NCBI RefSeq assembly: GCF_021729145.1
Contig: NZ_JAJSLW010000017.1
Location: 50,835-114,834 of the forward strand
Origin: Membranihabitans maritimus
GTDB taxonomy: Bacteria; Bacteroidota; Bacteroidia; Chitinophagales; Saprospiraceae
Length of the DNA: 64,000 bases
Direction of reading: 5' to 3'
The position numbers and the translations under genes were made by a program. Positions 35,578 to 44,733 of the stretch are shown in pieces. Numbering within the stretch: the first letter of the stretch is position 1; each line of letters opens with the position of its first letter. The notes under the pieces are model-generated. The model was not told the origin of the DNA. It was given only the letters and a program-made list of their open reading frames with translations, and made no database searches.

Positions 35578-36759
35578 ATGAGTTTACGCAAATTGTTTTT
35601 GAATCATGTAGCACAAACCAGTCCTGCACCCATGGGATTGGAAATAGTTGGTTCTGATGGACTGTATCTTATTGATCACTCAGGTAAAAGATATATCGAT
35701 ATGATCAGTGGGATAGGGGTGAGCTCTATTGGTCACAATCATCCGGAGGTGGTGAGAGCGGTACAGGAACAAGCAGCAAGCTATATGCATACGCTGGTTT
35801 ATGGAGAATTTATTCTTTCACCCCAGGTAAAGTACGCAGAGAAATTGACAACGCTTTTGCCTGAAAAACTCAATAGTGTATATTTCGTCAATTCTGGTGC
35901 TGAAGCCACAGAAGGGGCTATCAAATTAGCAAGGAGATATACTAAAAAACCTAATATAATTAGTTGTTACCAATCTTATCATGGAAGCACAACCGGTGCT
36001 ATGGCATTGAATAGTGAGGAATATTTTCATCAGCCTTTCCAACCGTTAATGCCCGGAGTTGATCATATTCGATTCAATCATGTTGATGATCTTGCTTTAA
36101 TAAACGGCGATACTGCAGCTGTCATTATTGAACCGGTTCAGGCAGAAAGAGGGATATATACTCCAAATCCCGGATATCTCCGGGCCTTGCGGGAAAGGAC
36201 AGATGCAACGGGGACCCTGCTGGTTTTCGATGAGATCCAGACTGGTTTTGGTAGAACAGGTAGTTTATTTGCCTGCCAAAAATATGGAGTGGTCCCGGAT
36301 ATTATGTTAATTGCTAAAGGAATGGGAGGGGGTATGCCCCTGGGAGCATTCATCAGCGACCGCAAAATAATGAATGTATTTACACATGATCCCGTACTGG
36401 GGCATATAACTACTTTCGGAGGGCATCCGGTAAATTGCGCTGCCGCATTAGCTACTTTAAATGTCCTTACATCAAACAACTATATTTCTGATGTAGAGGA
36501 GAAAGAAAAAATATTGGTCCAAAAGTTGAAACATCCTCAAATCAAACAGCTGAGAACTGCTGGACTATGGGCAGCAATGGAATTGAAGGATGAAGATACT
36601 ATGCATAAAGTGGTTTCTGCAGGACTTGAAAAAGGAATAATTATTGATTGGTTCCTTTTCAATTCTAGGAGCATTCGAATAGCTCCCCCATTGATCATTT
36701 CCGATGATCAATTAACCGAAGTATGTGATATTATCATTGATATCTTAGACGAATTATAG
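35578..36759 (+). CDS. Class III aminotransferase (acetylornithine-aminotransferase-like)
   Basis: PLP-dependent enzyme of 393 residues. YIDMISGIGVSSIGHNHPEV, YFVNSGAEATEGAIKLARRY, VIIEPVQAERG, LLVFDEIQTGFGRTG and LIAKGMGGGMPLGAF (the lysine, K247, forms the PLP Schiff base) are all intact. The sequence lies in the ArgD/ornithine aminotransferase/ERAD group, often annotated only as 'aspartate aminotransferase family protein'. The substrate cannot be fixed: no arginine or lysine biosynthesis gene is near. It follows the glycosidase gene after 68 bp and might share its transcript. The start ATG at 35578 (MSLRKLFLNHVAQTSPAPMG) fits the family. Confidence 0.9.
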   Translation: MSLRKLFLNHVAQTSPAPMGLEIVGSDGLYLIDHSGKRYIDMISGIGVSSIGHNHPEVVRAVQEQAASYMHTLVYGEFILSPQVKYAEKLTTLLPEKLNSVYFVNSGAEATEGAIKLARRYTKKPNIISCYQSYHGSTTGAMALNSEEYFHQPFQPLMPGVDHIRFNHVDDLALINGDTAAVIIEPVQAERGIYTPNPGYLRALRERTDATGTLLVFDEIQTGFGRTGSLFACQKYGVVPDIMLIAKGMGGGMPLGAFISDRKIMNVFTHDPVLGHITTFGGHPVNCAAALATLNVLTSNNYISDVEEKEKILVQKLKHPQIKQLRTAGLWAAMELKDEDTMHKVVSAGLEKGIIIDWFLFNSRSIRIAPPLIISDDQLTEVCDIIIDILDEL

Positions 36760-36842
36760 TGTATTATTAATAGATTATAACGATAAATCACTCAACATTC
36801 TACAGTCAAAATTCATAAAATACGACTTCAGGATATTGATGT

Positions 36843-37445
36843 TTAATCGTCAAAATCTTCTTCCGAGCTCATGTCCGGAGATTCCAGGTCATCATTGAAA
36901 TAGTCATCATCATCGTCATCATCATCGTCTAGCGAGATATTTAAATTCTTCCTTGATTTGGATGGATCAGTGGATGATTTTTTGACAACTTTCGATATTA
37001 CCTGTCTTTCCTTTTTTACATATGGCAGTTTCGAAGGTCTTGATTTCTTTTTTGCCGCAATTTTTTGCTGTTCTTCTGTTTTGGCCATAAGGGACTTGGT
37101 AGTGGTAGGCACTGCTCTGAGTCTTTCTTTGGGAATTAAATTTCCAGAAATTACACAAATTCCATATGTTTTATTCCTGATCCTTACCAACGCATTTTCA
37201 AGATCCTGAATATATTTTCTCTGGCGAATTGCCATGGTATTTAATAATTCCATGTCATTATTAAATCCTGAATCATCTACCCAATCACCTCCGTGTTCAT
37301 CCCCACCGTTTTCAGTGGTTTCAAAGATCTGATCCTGGATATTTTGGAGTTGGGCCCTTGCTTTTTCAAGACGGTCTTGAATAATGACCCTGAAATCTTC
37401 CAACTCCTGATCAGAATAGCGTGTCCTCTGTTTGTCTTCTGCCAT
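36843..37445 (-). CDS. TraR/DksA-like protein lacking the zinc-finger cysteines, with acidic tail
   Basis: A 200-residue protein. Residues about 10-110 form the DksA/TraR coiled coil and globular part (RVIIQDRLEKARAQLQNI … DLENALVRIRNKTYGICVIS … IPKERLRAVP). The canonical C4 zinc finger is degenerate: the whole protein has one cysteine, C97 in YGICVISG, so zinc cannot be bound in the normal way. A basic linker (about 120-165) and a run of nine Asp (DDDDDDDDDY) plus an acidic end follow. In DksA proteins the coiled coil enters the RNA polymerase secondary channel; whether this one does is unproven. The acidic run is encoded by a GAT/GAC triplet array near 36900-36930. It is divergent from the MscS gene, with about 100 bp between them. 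Confidence 0.8.
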   Translation of the reverse strand: MAEDKQRTRYSDQELEDFRVIIQDRLEKARAQLQNIQDQIFETTENGGDEHGGDWVDDSGFNNDMELLNTMAIRQRKYIQDLENALVRIRNKTYGICVISGNLIPKERLRAVPTTTKSLMAKTEEQQKIAAKKKSRPSKLPYVKKERQVISKVVKKSSTDPSKSRKNLNISLDDDDDDDDDYFNDDLESPDMSSEEDFDD

Positions 37446-37546
37446 ATTTTAATGGTTTATAAAATAATTTCTAATTAGCTTTGCAAATATGTAATATTCC
37501 AATGTAAAAATAGTTCAGTAACAAAAAAAATTAAGTCGAATTTTAT

Positions 37547-38413
37547 ATGCGCATTATATTTAATGTATTAAAAGTTGGTTTATTGTTGATTTTGTTGATA
37601 AATCAATTTACACCACTGAATTTAATTAGTCAAAACTTCATAAACAAGGATTACCTGGTTATCGGTTCCAATTTTTTAATATTTATTTTGGTAGTTGACC
37701 TTGCTATTCGGATTTCCGTTCATTTCTATCGCAGAAAGAAAAATTTAAAACGAGGAAAAAACGATAATGTTACCCTGGGATTAACCAATATTTATTACCT
37801 TTTTCTAACCGGTGCTGTAATTGGGGCAGGATTGGCTTTATTTGGCGTCGATTTTCGTACATTTTTTACGTCTATTAGTATCGTTGCGGCAGCTATAGCT
37901 ATTATTTCCAAAGATTATATAGTTGATATTATCAGTGGAATTATATTGAGTTTTTCGTCCTACATCAAAATTGATGACTACGTGAAAATCGGGGAAGAAA
38001 AGGGTAAAATAGTTGATATGACCCTGACCAAGACTTTGCTGTTGAGCGAAGATGATGATGTGATCGCTGTCCCCAATAATATGGTGTATTCTACGCAAAT
38101 AACAAACTATACCCGGAAGGCAAGTAAAAAAGTAAGTATAGAGTTTAAAATTAATTTGGAATCGCTCTCTACAATAGAGCGCCTGGAGGATGCTCTTATA
38201 GCTAGTCTAAGTGAATTTGAAGATTATATAGAAGAACAAACGTATTATTTACGTGTAGAAGCTGTCGATAAAGACAGCCTGGCTCTTAAATTCCAGTTTG
38301 TCCTCAAAAGAATGAATCGATCAATAGAAAAAGATATTAAAACAAAAACGGTCAGAAGGGTTATTAATTTTGTTAAATCAAATATGAGCAACTCGGATAA
38401 TTCCGTCAGTTAA
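37547..38413 (+). CDS. Mechanosensitive ion channel (MscS family)
   Basis: A 288-residue membrane protein with three to four hydrophobic segments (about 8-28, 38-60, 85-110, 112-135) ending in the pore-helix-like region FRTFFTSISIVAAAIAIIS. A beta domain with YIKIDDYVKIGEEKGKIVDM and AVPNNMVYSTQITNYTRK follows, then the alpha/beta C-terminal domain. This is the ordinary MscS layout, unlike the short protein at 6.5 kb, so the genome has at least two kinds. Probably an osmotic release valve in the inner membrane. It overlaps the end of the convergent GH20 gene by 8 bp. Confidence 0.88.
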   Translation: MRIIFNVLKVGLLLILLINQFTPLNLISQNFINKDYLVIGSNFLIFILVVDLAIRISVHFYRRKKNLKRGKNDNVTLGLTNIYYLFLTGAVIGAGLALFGVDFRTFFTSISIVAAAIAIISKDYIVDIISGIILSFSSYIKIDDYVKIGEEKGKIVDMTLTKTLLLSEDDDVIAVPNNMVYSTQITNYTRKASKKVSIEFKINLESLSTIERLEDALIASLSEFEDYIEEQTYYLRVEAVDKDSLALKFQFVLKRMNRSIEKDIKTKTVRRVINFVKSNMSNSDNSVS

Positions 38414-40706
38414 TCATTAATTCATCAACAAATAGAAATACCCCTTTATCAGGAATCCTGGGGTATCGGCTAATGACTTTTACTTTATGAGTTTTTATTG
38501 GTGGAAAAGTGATTTTGAAAATAGAGTCCTTTGATTTCTGATTGTAATCAACAGTATCGTTAAGTTCGTAGTTGAGAACTTCCTGGAAATCTGTTCCATC
38601 AGTAGTAACGAATATTTCTATATTTTTAGGAAAATATATCCCGGACCCCCGGTCTTCAATAGCGGAATAACCTATTTCCCGGACATCCTGGATCGTATCA
38701 AATTCAATTGTCGCGGAGAAATCTTTGCTCAATATTCCTAACCATTTTCCATTTCCCCAGTTATTTCCACCAAATCGTCCGTCAACTAACGTCGATCCCC
38801 CGTTACCTTTGTAATTGCCGTAGGGGGATGATTCCAGGAACGTTTTTTGACCAAGCGCTTTATGTACCCGTACCTGTTTTCGTTCAGGTTTTACGAGTAT
38901 TTCATTTTTACGACTGGATATTGCATTGATCAGAATAGAGGAATCTACATGAAAAGGGGTTGAATATTTATTTGATTGTAGATCTGGATTTTTATTTCCC
39001 CTGGTGAAATAAATATCAGCGGATAGTTCGGTACTAATAGAGGCGAACAACTCCTTTGTATCTGTTACAGAAACTTCGATCATTGGCCTGTATGCACTTT
39101 TGGAGTAATTGATATTTTTACTTTTATAAAAATCCATTAGGGGTGGAATCCGCTGAGAAAAACGGTCCCAGTCTTTTTTTTGTGGTTGGGTCCAGGCGGT
39201 TTCGGCCAAAGCTGCCATTCTGGGCATTACCATATATTCTACATGTTCGGGTGACTTCATGTATTCAGTCCATACATTGGCTTGAATACCCAGCATTTGG
39301 TTCCCGAATTTATCCTTCCATGCCAGAGGAAAAGGTTCGTAATTGTACACCTGGGTTAAGGTGCTCAACCCTCCAAAAGCAATAGGCTCCTGCTTACTTT
39401 CGCTTTGGTAGTGATCGAAGTAATATCGGGATCCTGTGGTAAGGACCATTGGATGTCCTTTTTCAAAATAGTCTTCAACGCTGTTGATACCGCCCCAATA
39501 CATTAGCGAGGCTTCGCGAGATAATTGACCTTCGACAATTTCGTGCCAGCCAATCAATTTTCGCCCCCTATCTCTGAGGAATCTGTCGAAGTAGTTGACG
39601 AAATAGCTTTGGACTCCTTCTGCGTTTAGATTGTTGTTTCTCATGAGAGACTTACATCGCACACAATTATTCCAATTTCGCTTACTTACTTCGTCTCCCC
39701 CTATGTGTATATATTCTGAAGGAAAAAGTGCTAATACTTCTTCCAGAATATCTTCCAGTAAGGAATAACTTTCCTGGTTGTTGGCACAATATACACCGAT
39801 GTTTTCCAGCTTTTGCCCGGACGCATTAACACATAATAACCCCGGGTAACATTGCATAACAACTTCTGAATGCCCCGGGAGTTCTATCTCCGGAATTATC
39901 GTTACACCCCTTTGTTGGGCGTAGGTCACAATTTCTTTAATCTCTTCCTGTGTATAGTATCCACCGTATTTAGGTCTGGGGTCTCCTTCACGCCATATCT
40001 CAAAATTCTCCCAGGGTTTATTCCCTTCTTTGACCACTCTCCAGGCACCTAGTTCCGTTAATTCGGGATGGGATTTAATTTCTATTCTCCAACCAATACC
40101 ATCTACCAGGTGCCAGTGAAAGGTGTTGAGTTTGTGGTAACGGAGAAAATCAATGTATTTTTTTATAAATGAAACTGGCATGAAATGTCGGGAAACATCA
40201 AGATGCATCCCCCGCCATGAAAATCGGGGATAATCTGTAATAGTTCCCGAGGGCAAGGCAGATTGAGAAAGTTCTTCTTCGTCATTTGGGAGGATTTGTC
40301 TCAGGCTCTCTACGGCATACAGAAAACCGGGACTGGATTTAGCAAAAATTGAAATATGTGAATTGTGGACATCGATTTCGTAGCCTTCGAGTGGCAGAGT
40401 ATCCAGGGGAGTACTCCAATTAAATGATATTCCACTATTCATAATGAGCCCAGAATCAATCCATTGAATTTCATAATCGTCATCGAGCAATCCCAGCAGT
40501 TCTTCTGCCGGAAACAACATGGACGAGTCACTTATATAAATCAGGGAATGATCTTCGATCACAAATGGCGTTTGTTCCCTGTGCTCAATCTTTGCAGGTT
40601 CAGGGATAATAGCAATTGGTAGTTGCTTGATTTCACTACGACATGAAGTGAAAATACAGGTTAGGGTCAAGAAAAATAAGAAGCTATTGAAGTAATTTTG
40701 CTCCAT
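38406..40706 (-). CDS. Beta-N-acetylhexosaminidase (GH20) lipoprotein
   Basis: Removes terminal N-acetyl-glucosamine/galactosamine from chitin, peptidoglycan fragments or glycans. The 766-residue protein has a lipoprotein signal (FLTLTCIFTSCRS), an N-terminal Glyco_hydro_20b domain, and the catalytic barrel with WRGMHLDVSRHFMP, KLNTFHWHLVDGIGWRIEIK, and the catalytic pair D338-E339 in YIHIGGDEVSKRNWN. The C-terminal about 170 residues include a chitobiase C-terminal-like strand block and a discoidin-like part (GSTLVDGRFGGNNWGNGKWL, carbohydrate-binding type). All catalytic residues are intact. The lipid anchor suggests an outer-membrane location. It overlaps the convergent MscS gene by 8 bp. 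No other glycan gene is next to it, so it is not obviously part of a utilization locus. Confidence 0.93.
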   Translation of the reverse strand: MEQNYFNSFLFFLTLTCIFTSCRSEIKQLPIAIIPEPAKIEHREQTPFVIEDHSLIYISDSSMLFPAEELLGLLDDDYEIQWIDSGLIMNSGISFNWSTPLDTLPLEGYEIDVHNSHISIFAKSSPGFLYAVESLRQILPNDEEELSQSALPSGTITDYPRFSWRGMHLDVSRHFMPVSFIKKYIDFLRYHKLNTFHWHLVDGIGWRIEIKSHPELTELGAWRVVKEGNKPWENFEIWREGDPRPKYGGYYTQEEIKEIVTYAQQRGVTIIPEIELPGHSEVVMQCYPGLLCVNASGQKLENIGVYCANNQESYSLLEDILEEVLALFPSEYIHIGGDEVSKRNWNNCVRCKSLMRNNNLNAEGVQSYFVNYFDRFLRDRGRKLIGWHEIVEGQLSREASLMYWGGINSVEDYFEKGHPMVLTTGSRYYFDHYQSESKQEPIAFGGLSTLTQVYNYEPFPLAWKDKFGNQMLGIQANVWTEYMKSPEHVEYMVMPRMAALAETAWTQPQKKDWDRFSQRIPPLMDFYKSKNINYSKSAYRPMIEVSVTDTKELFASISTELSADIYFTRGNKNPDLQSNKYSTPFHVDSSILINAISSRKNEILVKPERKQVRVHKALGQKTFLESSPYGNYKGNGGSTLVDGRFGGNNWGNGKWLGILSKDFSATIEFDTIQDVREIGYSAIEDRGSGIYFPKNIEIFVTTDGTDFQEVLNYELNDTVDYNQKSKDSIFKITFPPIKTHKVKVISRYPRIPDKGVFLFVDELMIN

Positions 40707-40768
40707 ATATAAACCGTTGAGTCTTCCAGTAAATTTACTTAATAATCTTTAGGTTAATCACATTTTGA

Positions 40769-41428
40769 TTAAAAACTGACAGGAAAGTTGTAATAAAGGG
40801 AATAGGACATTCCCAAAATACCACCATCAATCAAGGATCCATATCCGGGTAAGTGGTAAGGATTTATAGTTTCACTTTGAGGTTTTGCAATGGGAAATTT
40901 AATTCTCAGAGTCCATCCGATATGGATGTTTTTTATCAGTGGAGCCCTAAGGCCACCGACTGCTTCCAGCCAATACCCGCTAAGTGCTTCTTTTTCGTAA
41001 GTTCCTGAAAATCGCTCCCAGTAAAATTCTGGAATGTTTAAAGATTCCAATTGTTGTCTGAAAAAGGCACTTCCGAGGCGCATTCCGGCGTATACAAGTT
41101 CATTGCGGCCCTCTTCTTCCGATTTTGCAAAGTTATAATTGAAGCCCAATCGGGTATAGAATCCCCCTGAAGAATATTTGAAAAGATCTTCACTTTGCTG
41201 AAAACGGTCAATGCCCCCTTCCAGGACACCATATATTCTGGGTTTAACCTTAGCCTCAACCGAAATTTCCATTGCCCTTCGTTCAGGTTGAAAAAAAGGT
41301 AGCGCTATTTTGGAAGCATCCAATCCTATATAAACCGAGGAAGTATCTACGATTTGAGAAAATACAGTGGAAGTCCAACTGCTAAGAAGATATATGAAAA
41401 CACTAGTAAAAAAGACGTATATTTTCAT
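40769..41428 (-). CDS. DUF6048 family outer-membrane protein
   Basis: A 219-residue protein with a signal peptide (KIYVFFTSVFIYLLSSW … VFSQ) and alternating hydrophobic strands that look like an outer-membrane barrel (GVLEGGIDRFQ, GGFYTRLGFNYNFAK, ELVYAGMRLGSAFF, GGLRAPLIKNIHIGWTLRIK, YYNFPVSF). It fits the Bacteroidota family DUF6048, found next to DUF6452. The function is unknown. The ATG at 41428 is preferred over that at 41440 because it begins the signal peptide. The gene overlaps the preceding DUF6452 gene by 26 bp, a coupled pair. Confidence 0.8.
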   Translation of the reverse strand: MKIYVFFTSVFIYLLSSWTSTVFSQIVDTSSVYIGLDASKIALPFFQPERRAMEISVEAKVKPRIYGVLEGGIDRFQQSEDLFKYSSGGFYTRLGFNYNFAKSEEEGRNELVYAGMRLGSAFFRQQLESLNIPEFYWERFSGTYEKEALSGYWLEAVGGLRAPLIKNIHIGWTLRIKFPIAKPQSETINPYHLPGYGSLIDGGILGMSYSLYYNFPVSF

Positions 41429-41876
41429 TGGAATTGGCATTAACTAACGGATTAATAATTCTCAAATCTTGAATTCCATTGCGCGTGGAAGTTGTATCAT
41501 TAATAGAATATGTCATAGAAACCCCACATTCTTTTGAAATATATTCAGGTCTGGGAATATACCCAATGGTCAAAGTATCGGTACCCAATTCGTTCTCAAT
41601 TACGAATGTGGACTGTTCGGTATTATTATTAAGTGGAAGGATAATTGACCGTACATTGTTAGTGGAATTGTACAACAAGTTATCTTGTTTGCCCATTCCG
41701 AATACCGTCAATTCATTGACAGTAATTTTAGAACTATTACCAGTGCTTTCTTCATTAAATGCATAAAAGTCTATTTGAAGAAAAAAAAGTGTTTGCCGGT
41801 TGCATTCCGGTTCTTCACAGGAAAGAATCGATATTAAACCTATTAAAAAAAATAAAAATATGTATTTCTTCTTCAT
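41403..41876 (-). CDS. DUF6452 family lipoprotein
   Basis: A 157-residue lipoprotein (signal FLFFLIGLISILSCEEPECN, lipobox Cys in LSCEE). The body, with FLQIDFYAFNEE, INELTVFGMGK-like strands, and YIPRPEYISKECGVSMTYSI, matches the Bacteroidota family DUF6452. Function unknown. The pair with DUF6048 is conserved in the phylum, which suggests an envelope complex of a lipoprotein and a barrel protein; this is inference from gene order. The start lies 34 bp downstream of priA's stop (41911), so all three may be co-transcribed. Confidence 0.8.
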   Translation of the reverse strand: MKKKYIFLFFLIGLISILSCEEPECNRQTLFFLQIDFYAFNEESTGNSSKITVNELTVFGMGKQDNLLYNSTNNVRSIILPLNNNTEQSTFVIENELGTDTLTIGYIPRPEYISKECGVSMTYSINDTTSTRNGIQDLRIINPLVNANSNENIRLFY

Positions 41877-41910
41877 TTGTGCTTACAAATTATTGGCCAC
41901 AAAATACGAA

Positions 41911-44355
41911 TTATACAGGATCGGCATCCACTATGATCCGGAAATTGGAATACCCGGGACGTCCCTTGACCTCCTTGAGAAAAAATTGAATTCGTTTTCG
42001 GAACAAATTTCCTTCATCAGAGCCTTTTTGCAACTTAATAAAAACATCCAGTAAGTGATAGTTTCGTACATAAGACACGAGTGGTGGAACGGGTAAACTT
42101 ATCCTCTCTTTGAAATCGGGTTCCAGGAACCGGTATAATTCATTGGCTACAGTGTAATTCTTCTTTTTGTCTTTATTTCTGAAAGTGACTTTTACCATAC
42201 GAGTAAATGGCGGATAAAAAAAGGCTTTGCGTTCCACAAGTTCTTTTTTGTAAAAAGTAATGTCATCCCCTGAAATGAGGCTTTTGTATACATCGTGTTT
42301 TGGGTCGTAGGTTTGTATAAGTACTTTTCCCTGTTTTCCTTTCCGGCCGGCGCGACCACTGACTTGTTTAAGCATTTGGAAAGCCCATTCATTGGATCGA
42401 AAATTGGGAAATCCCAACAGTTGATCTGCTGCGGGAATTGCTACAAGCCCTACATTGTCAAAATCAAGACCTTTGGAGATCATTTGTGTCCCAACAAGGA
42501 TTTGTGTTTCCATCGTTGTGAAGCGCTGAAGGATTTTTTCCAGCCGTCTTTTTCCGGCAGCCGTGTCGTAGTCCAGGCGGTCAATTTCAATATCTGGAAA
42601 GAAGTCCTTGAGGTGTTCTTCAATCTTTTCAGTTCCCAATCCGTAAATTTCCATTCCCCAGTGCCCGCAATTAGGACATTTGGGAGGGAGTGCTTTTTCT
42701 TTCCGACAATAATGACACTGTAGTTTATTGGAGAATTTGTGGTAGGTCATGCTGACGTCGCAAGATTCACATTTTTCGATATATCCGCAATTATTACAAT
42801 TCATTACAGGGGCAAATCCCCTTCGATTTTGGAAGATCATCACCTGGCGCCCTTCATCAAGGGTGTCGTGAATGGCCTGCTCCAGAATCGGAGAGATATT
42901 TATTTCTTTTTGCCGGGCATTCATCACCATTTTCTTGAGATCAACAATTTGCAGGGAAGGTAACTCCAGGTTACCGAAGCGCTGGGTCATTTGTACATAG
43001 CCGTATTTTTTATTCAGTACATTGTCCCAGGATTCGATGGAAGGAGTGGCCGTCCCTAGGACCACCTTCGCTTCCACTTGATAGGCCAGGTATATGGCAG
43101 CATCACGGGCCTGATACCGTGGGGCCGGATTAGATTGTTTGTATGAACGGTCGTGTTCTTCGTCCACTATAATGAGTCCCAGGTTTTGGAATGGAAGCAA
43201 TAATGAGGACCGGGTACCGATGACCAGGGGGGCGCCTTGTTGCACATGGTAATACGCTTCCATGCGGGTTTTCTCGGAAATTTTGCTGTGGTAGACAATG
43301 ACATCCGAATCAAACATTTGCTCCAGGCGGAATATGATCTGGGTTGTCAGGGCTATTTCCGGTATCATGAGAAGGGTTTGCTTTCCTTCTTTATGAATCT
43401 CCCTAATCCATTCCAGGTACACCCGTGTTTTTCCGCTTCCGGTGACCCCTTCGAGCAGTACCACCTGCGATTGAGAGAATTGGGCTCGCATTGCGTCGAT
43501 GGCCTTTTCCTGGAAGTCCGAGAGTTTGGGCACGGAATTGGAGAATACCAGGTCGGCCCCAAACTGTTTTTCGACCGTTTCTTCTTCCAGGATTTCTTTT
43601 TTGATCAAAGCCCGGATAGTTCCGGTATCCGTATCTGATTTTTGGATTAAGTCTTTTCGTTGAATAGGATGTATTCCCTCTTTTTTGAGTGCCTGGTATG
43701 CCAGTAGCGCCCTGGTTTGTTTCGACGAGCGGGTGACCTTGTCAAAAGCCTGTTGCGGATTCTTTTGTAAGGATTTTTTCATAATCAGGTTTTTCTCCCG
43801 GTCGTGCCTTTTTTTATGAATGGCTTTTTCCTTTACAGCTATGATATTGTCTGATAAGAGGTCATTGATGTGTTTTTTGATGTTGTTTTTTTGCAGGATG
43901 TCCTGGATATCTTCCCACCGCAATTCATTCTGGAATGAGAGGGCTTCGGAAATAAGGAAAGATTCATCGGAGAGGACATCCACTTTTTCGTCGAGTTCTT
44001 CTTCGTAATCTTTATTGAGGGTGAAAAGGGTCTCACTGTCGATTTTTAGTGGTGCGGGGAGTGCTGCGTTCATTACGTCTCCTTCAAAACAACAATAGTA
44101 CCAGGCGATCCATTTCCAAAACCGTAGATGTTCAGGGTTGATCACGGGATTTGAATCCAGTACCTCGCGGACAGGTTTGAGTTTTTTTTCTAGCGAGTCC
44201 GTATGGATGGCTATTATCAGACCTGTATACAGCTTTTTTTTTCCGAACTGGACTTCTACCCGTTTCCCAAATGCCACTTGTTCTTCGAGAGATTCGGGCA
44301 CTTCGTAGGAATACGTGTTTTCGACCGGTAATGGAAGTAATATATCTACCCACAT
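41911..44355 (-). CDS. priA: Primosomal replication restart helicase PriA
   Basis: Restarts stalled replication forks by loading the replisome. The 814-residue protein has an N-terminal DNA-binding domain (DILLPLPVENTYSYEVPESL), Walker A (LLEGVTGSGKTRVYLEWI), Walker B (LIIVDEEHDRSYKQSNPAPR), and the Cys-rich zinc insertion (CNNCGYIEKCESCD, CHYC, CPNCG; eight cysteines). Helicase motif VI lies in ILVGTQMISKGLDFDNVGLV and KQVSGRAGRKGKQG. All key residues are intact. The start ATG at 44355 fits the family. The next genes on the strand are DUF6452 and DUF6048. Confidence 0.97.
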   Translation of the reverse strand: MWVDILLPLPVENTYSYEVPESLEEQVAFGKRVEVQFGKKKLYTGLIIAIHTDSLEKKLKPVREVLDSNPVINPEHLRFWKWIAWYYCCFEGDVMNAALPAPLKIDSETLFTLNKDYEEELDEKVDVLSDESFLISEALSFQNELRWEDIQDILQKNNIKKHINDLLSDNIIAVKEKAIHKKRHDREKNLIMKKSLQKNPQQAFDKVTRSSKQTRALLAYQALKKEGIHPIQRKDLIQKSDTDTGTIRALIKKEILEEETVEKQFGADLVFSNSVPKLSDFQEKAIDAMRAQFSQSQVVLLEGVTGSGKTRVYLEWIREIHKEGKQTLLMIPEIALTTQIIFRLEQMFDSDVIVYHSKISEKTRMEAYYHVQQGAPLVIGTRSSLLLPFQNLGLIIVDEEHDRSYKQSNPAPRYQARDAAIYLAYQVEAKVVLGTATPSIESWDNVLNKKYGYVQMTQRFGNLELPSLQIVDLKKMVMNARQKEINISPILEQAIHDTLDEGRQVMIFQNRRGFAPVMNCNNCGYIEKCESCDVSMTYHKFSNKLQCHYCRKEKALPPKCPNCGHWGMEIYGLGTEKIEEHLKDFFPDIEIDRLDYDTAAGKRRLEKILQRFTTMETQILVGTQMISKGLDFDNVGLVAIPAADQLLGFPNFRSNEWAFQMLKQVSGRAGRKGKQGKVLIQTYDPKHDVYKSLISGDDITFYKKELVERKAFFYPPFTRMVKVTFRNKDKKKNYTVANELYRFLEPDFKERISLPVPPLVSYVRNYHLLDVFIKLQKGSDEGNLFRKRIQFFLKEVKGRPGYSNFRIIVDADPV

Positions 44356-44733
44356 AGTGTAAGCGATTCAATGAAATGTAAAGGTGTAAAAAAAGTGGGA
44401 TATGCGGAAGAGCAGTGGGAGGAAATAGAAGGTAGTAGAGTGGCAAATAAAGTTTTTAGATGAGAAACTGATAAATGATTTTTATTTAATGGATATTTAA
44501 GGTTTTAGTGGTTTTTATTGTTAATTAAATATTAATTCATAGATTTTTTTTGATTTTTTTTTTTTGAAAATAATCTTTTATTTAATATGTTCAACATGTA
44601 AGTGGTTTTCAATCTAAATACTTGATAATTCTATCCTCCAAAAGACATTGTTTTTTGTTTTATGCAATACGAAACGGAATGTTTCAGGTATTGTCAATTG
44701 TCTAATGTAATTTTTAACTATAAAAAATCACAC
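44356..44733. other. AT-rich promoter region of the toxin gene with a T12 tract
   Basis: About 380 bp without a gene, very AT-rich, between divergent priA and the lipoprotein toxin gene. It contains a run of twelve T at 44554-44565, preceded by a shorter T8-like run. No clear TTTG/TAnnTTTG promoter pair is visible. Confidence 0.5.

Noticed and set aside
36899..36930. Triplet array as a non-coding microsatellite
   Set aside because: It is in frame within the DksA-like gene and encodes the Asp run; treated as part of that gene.
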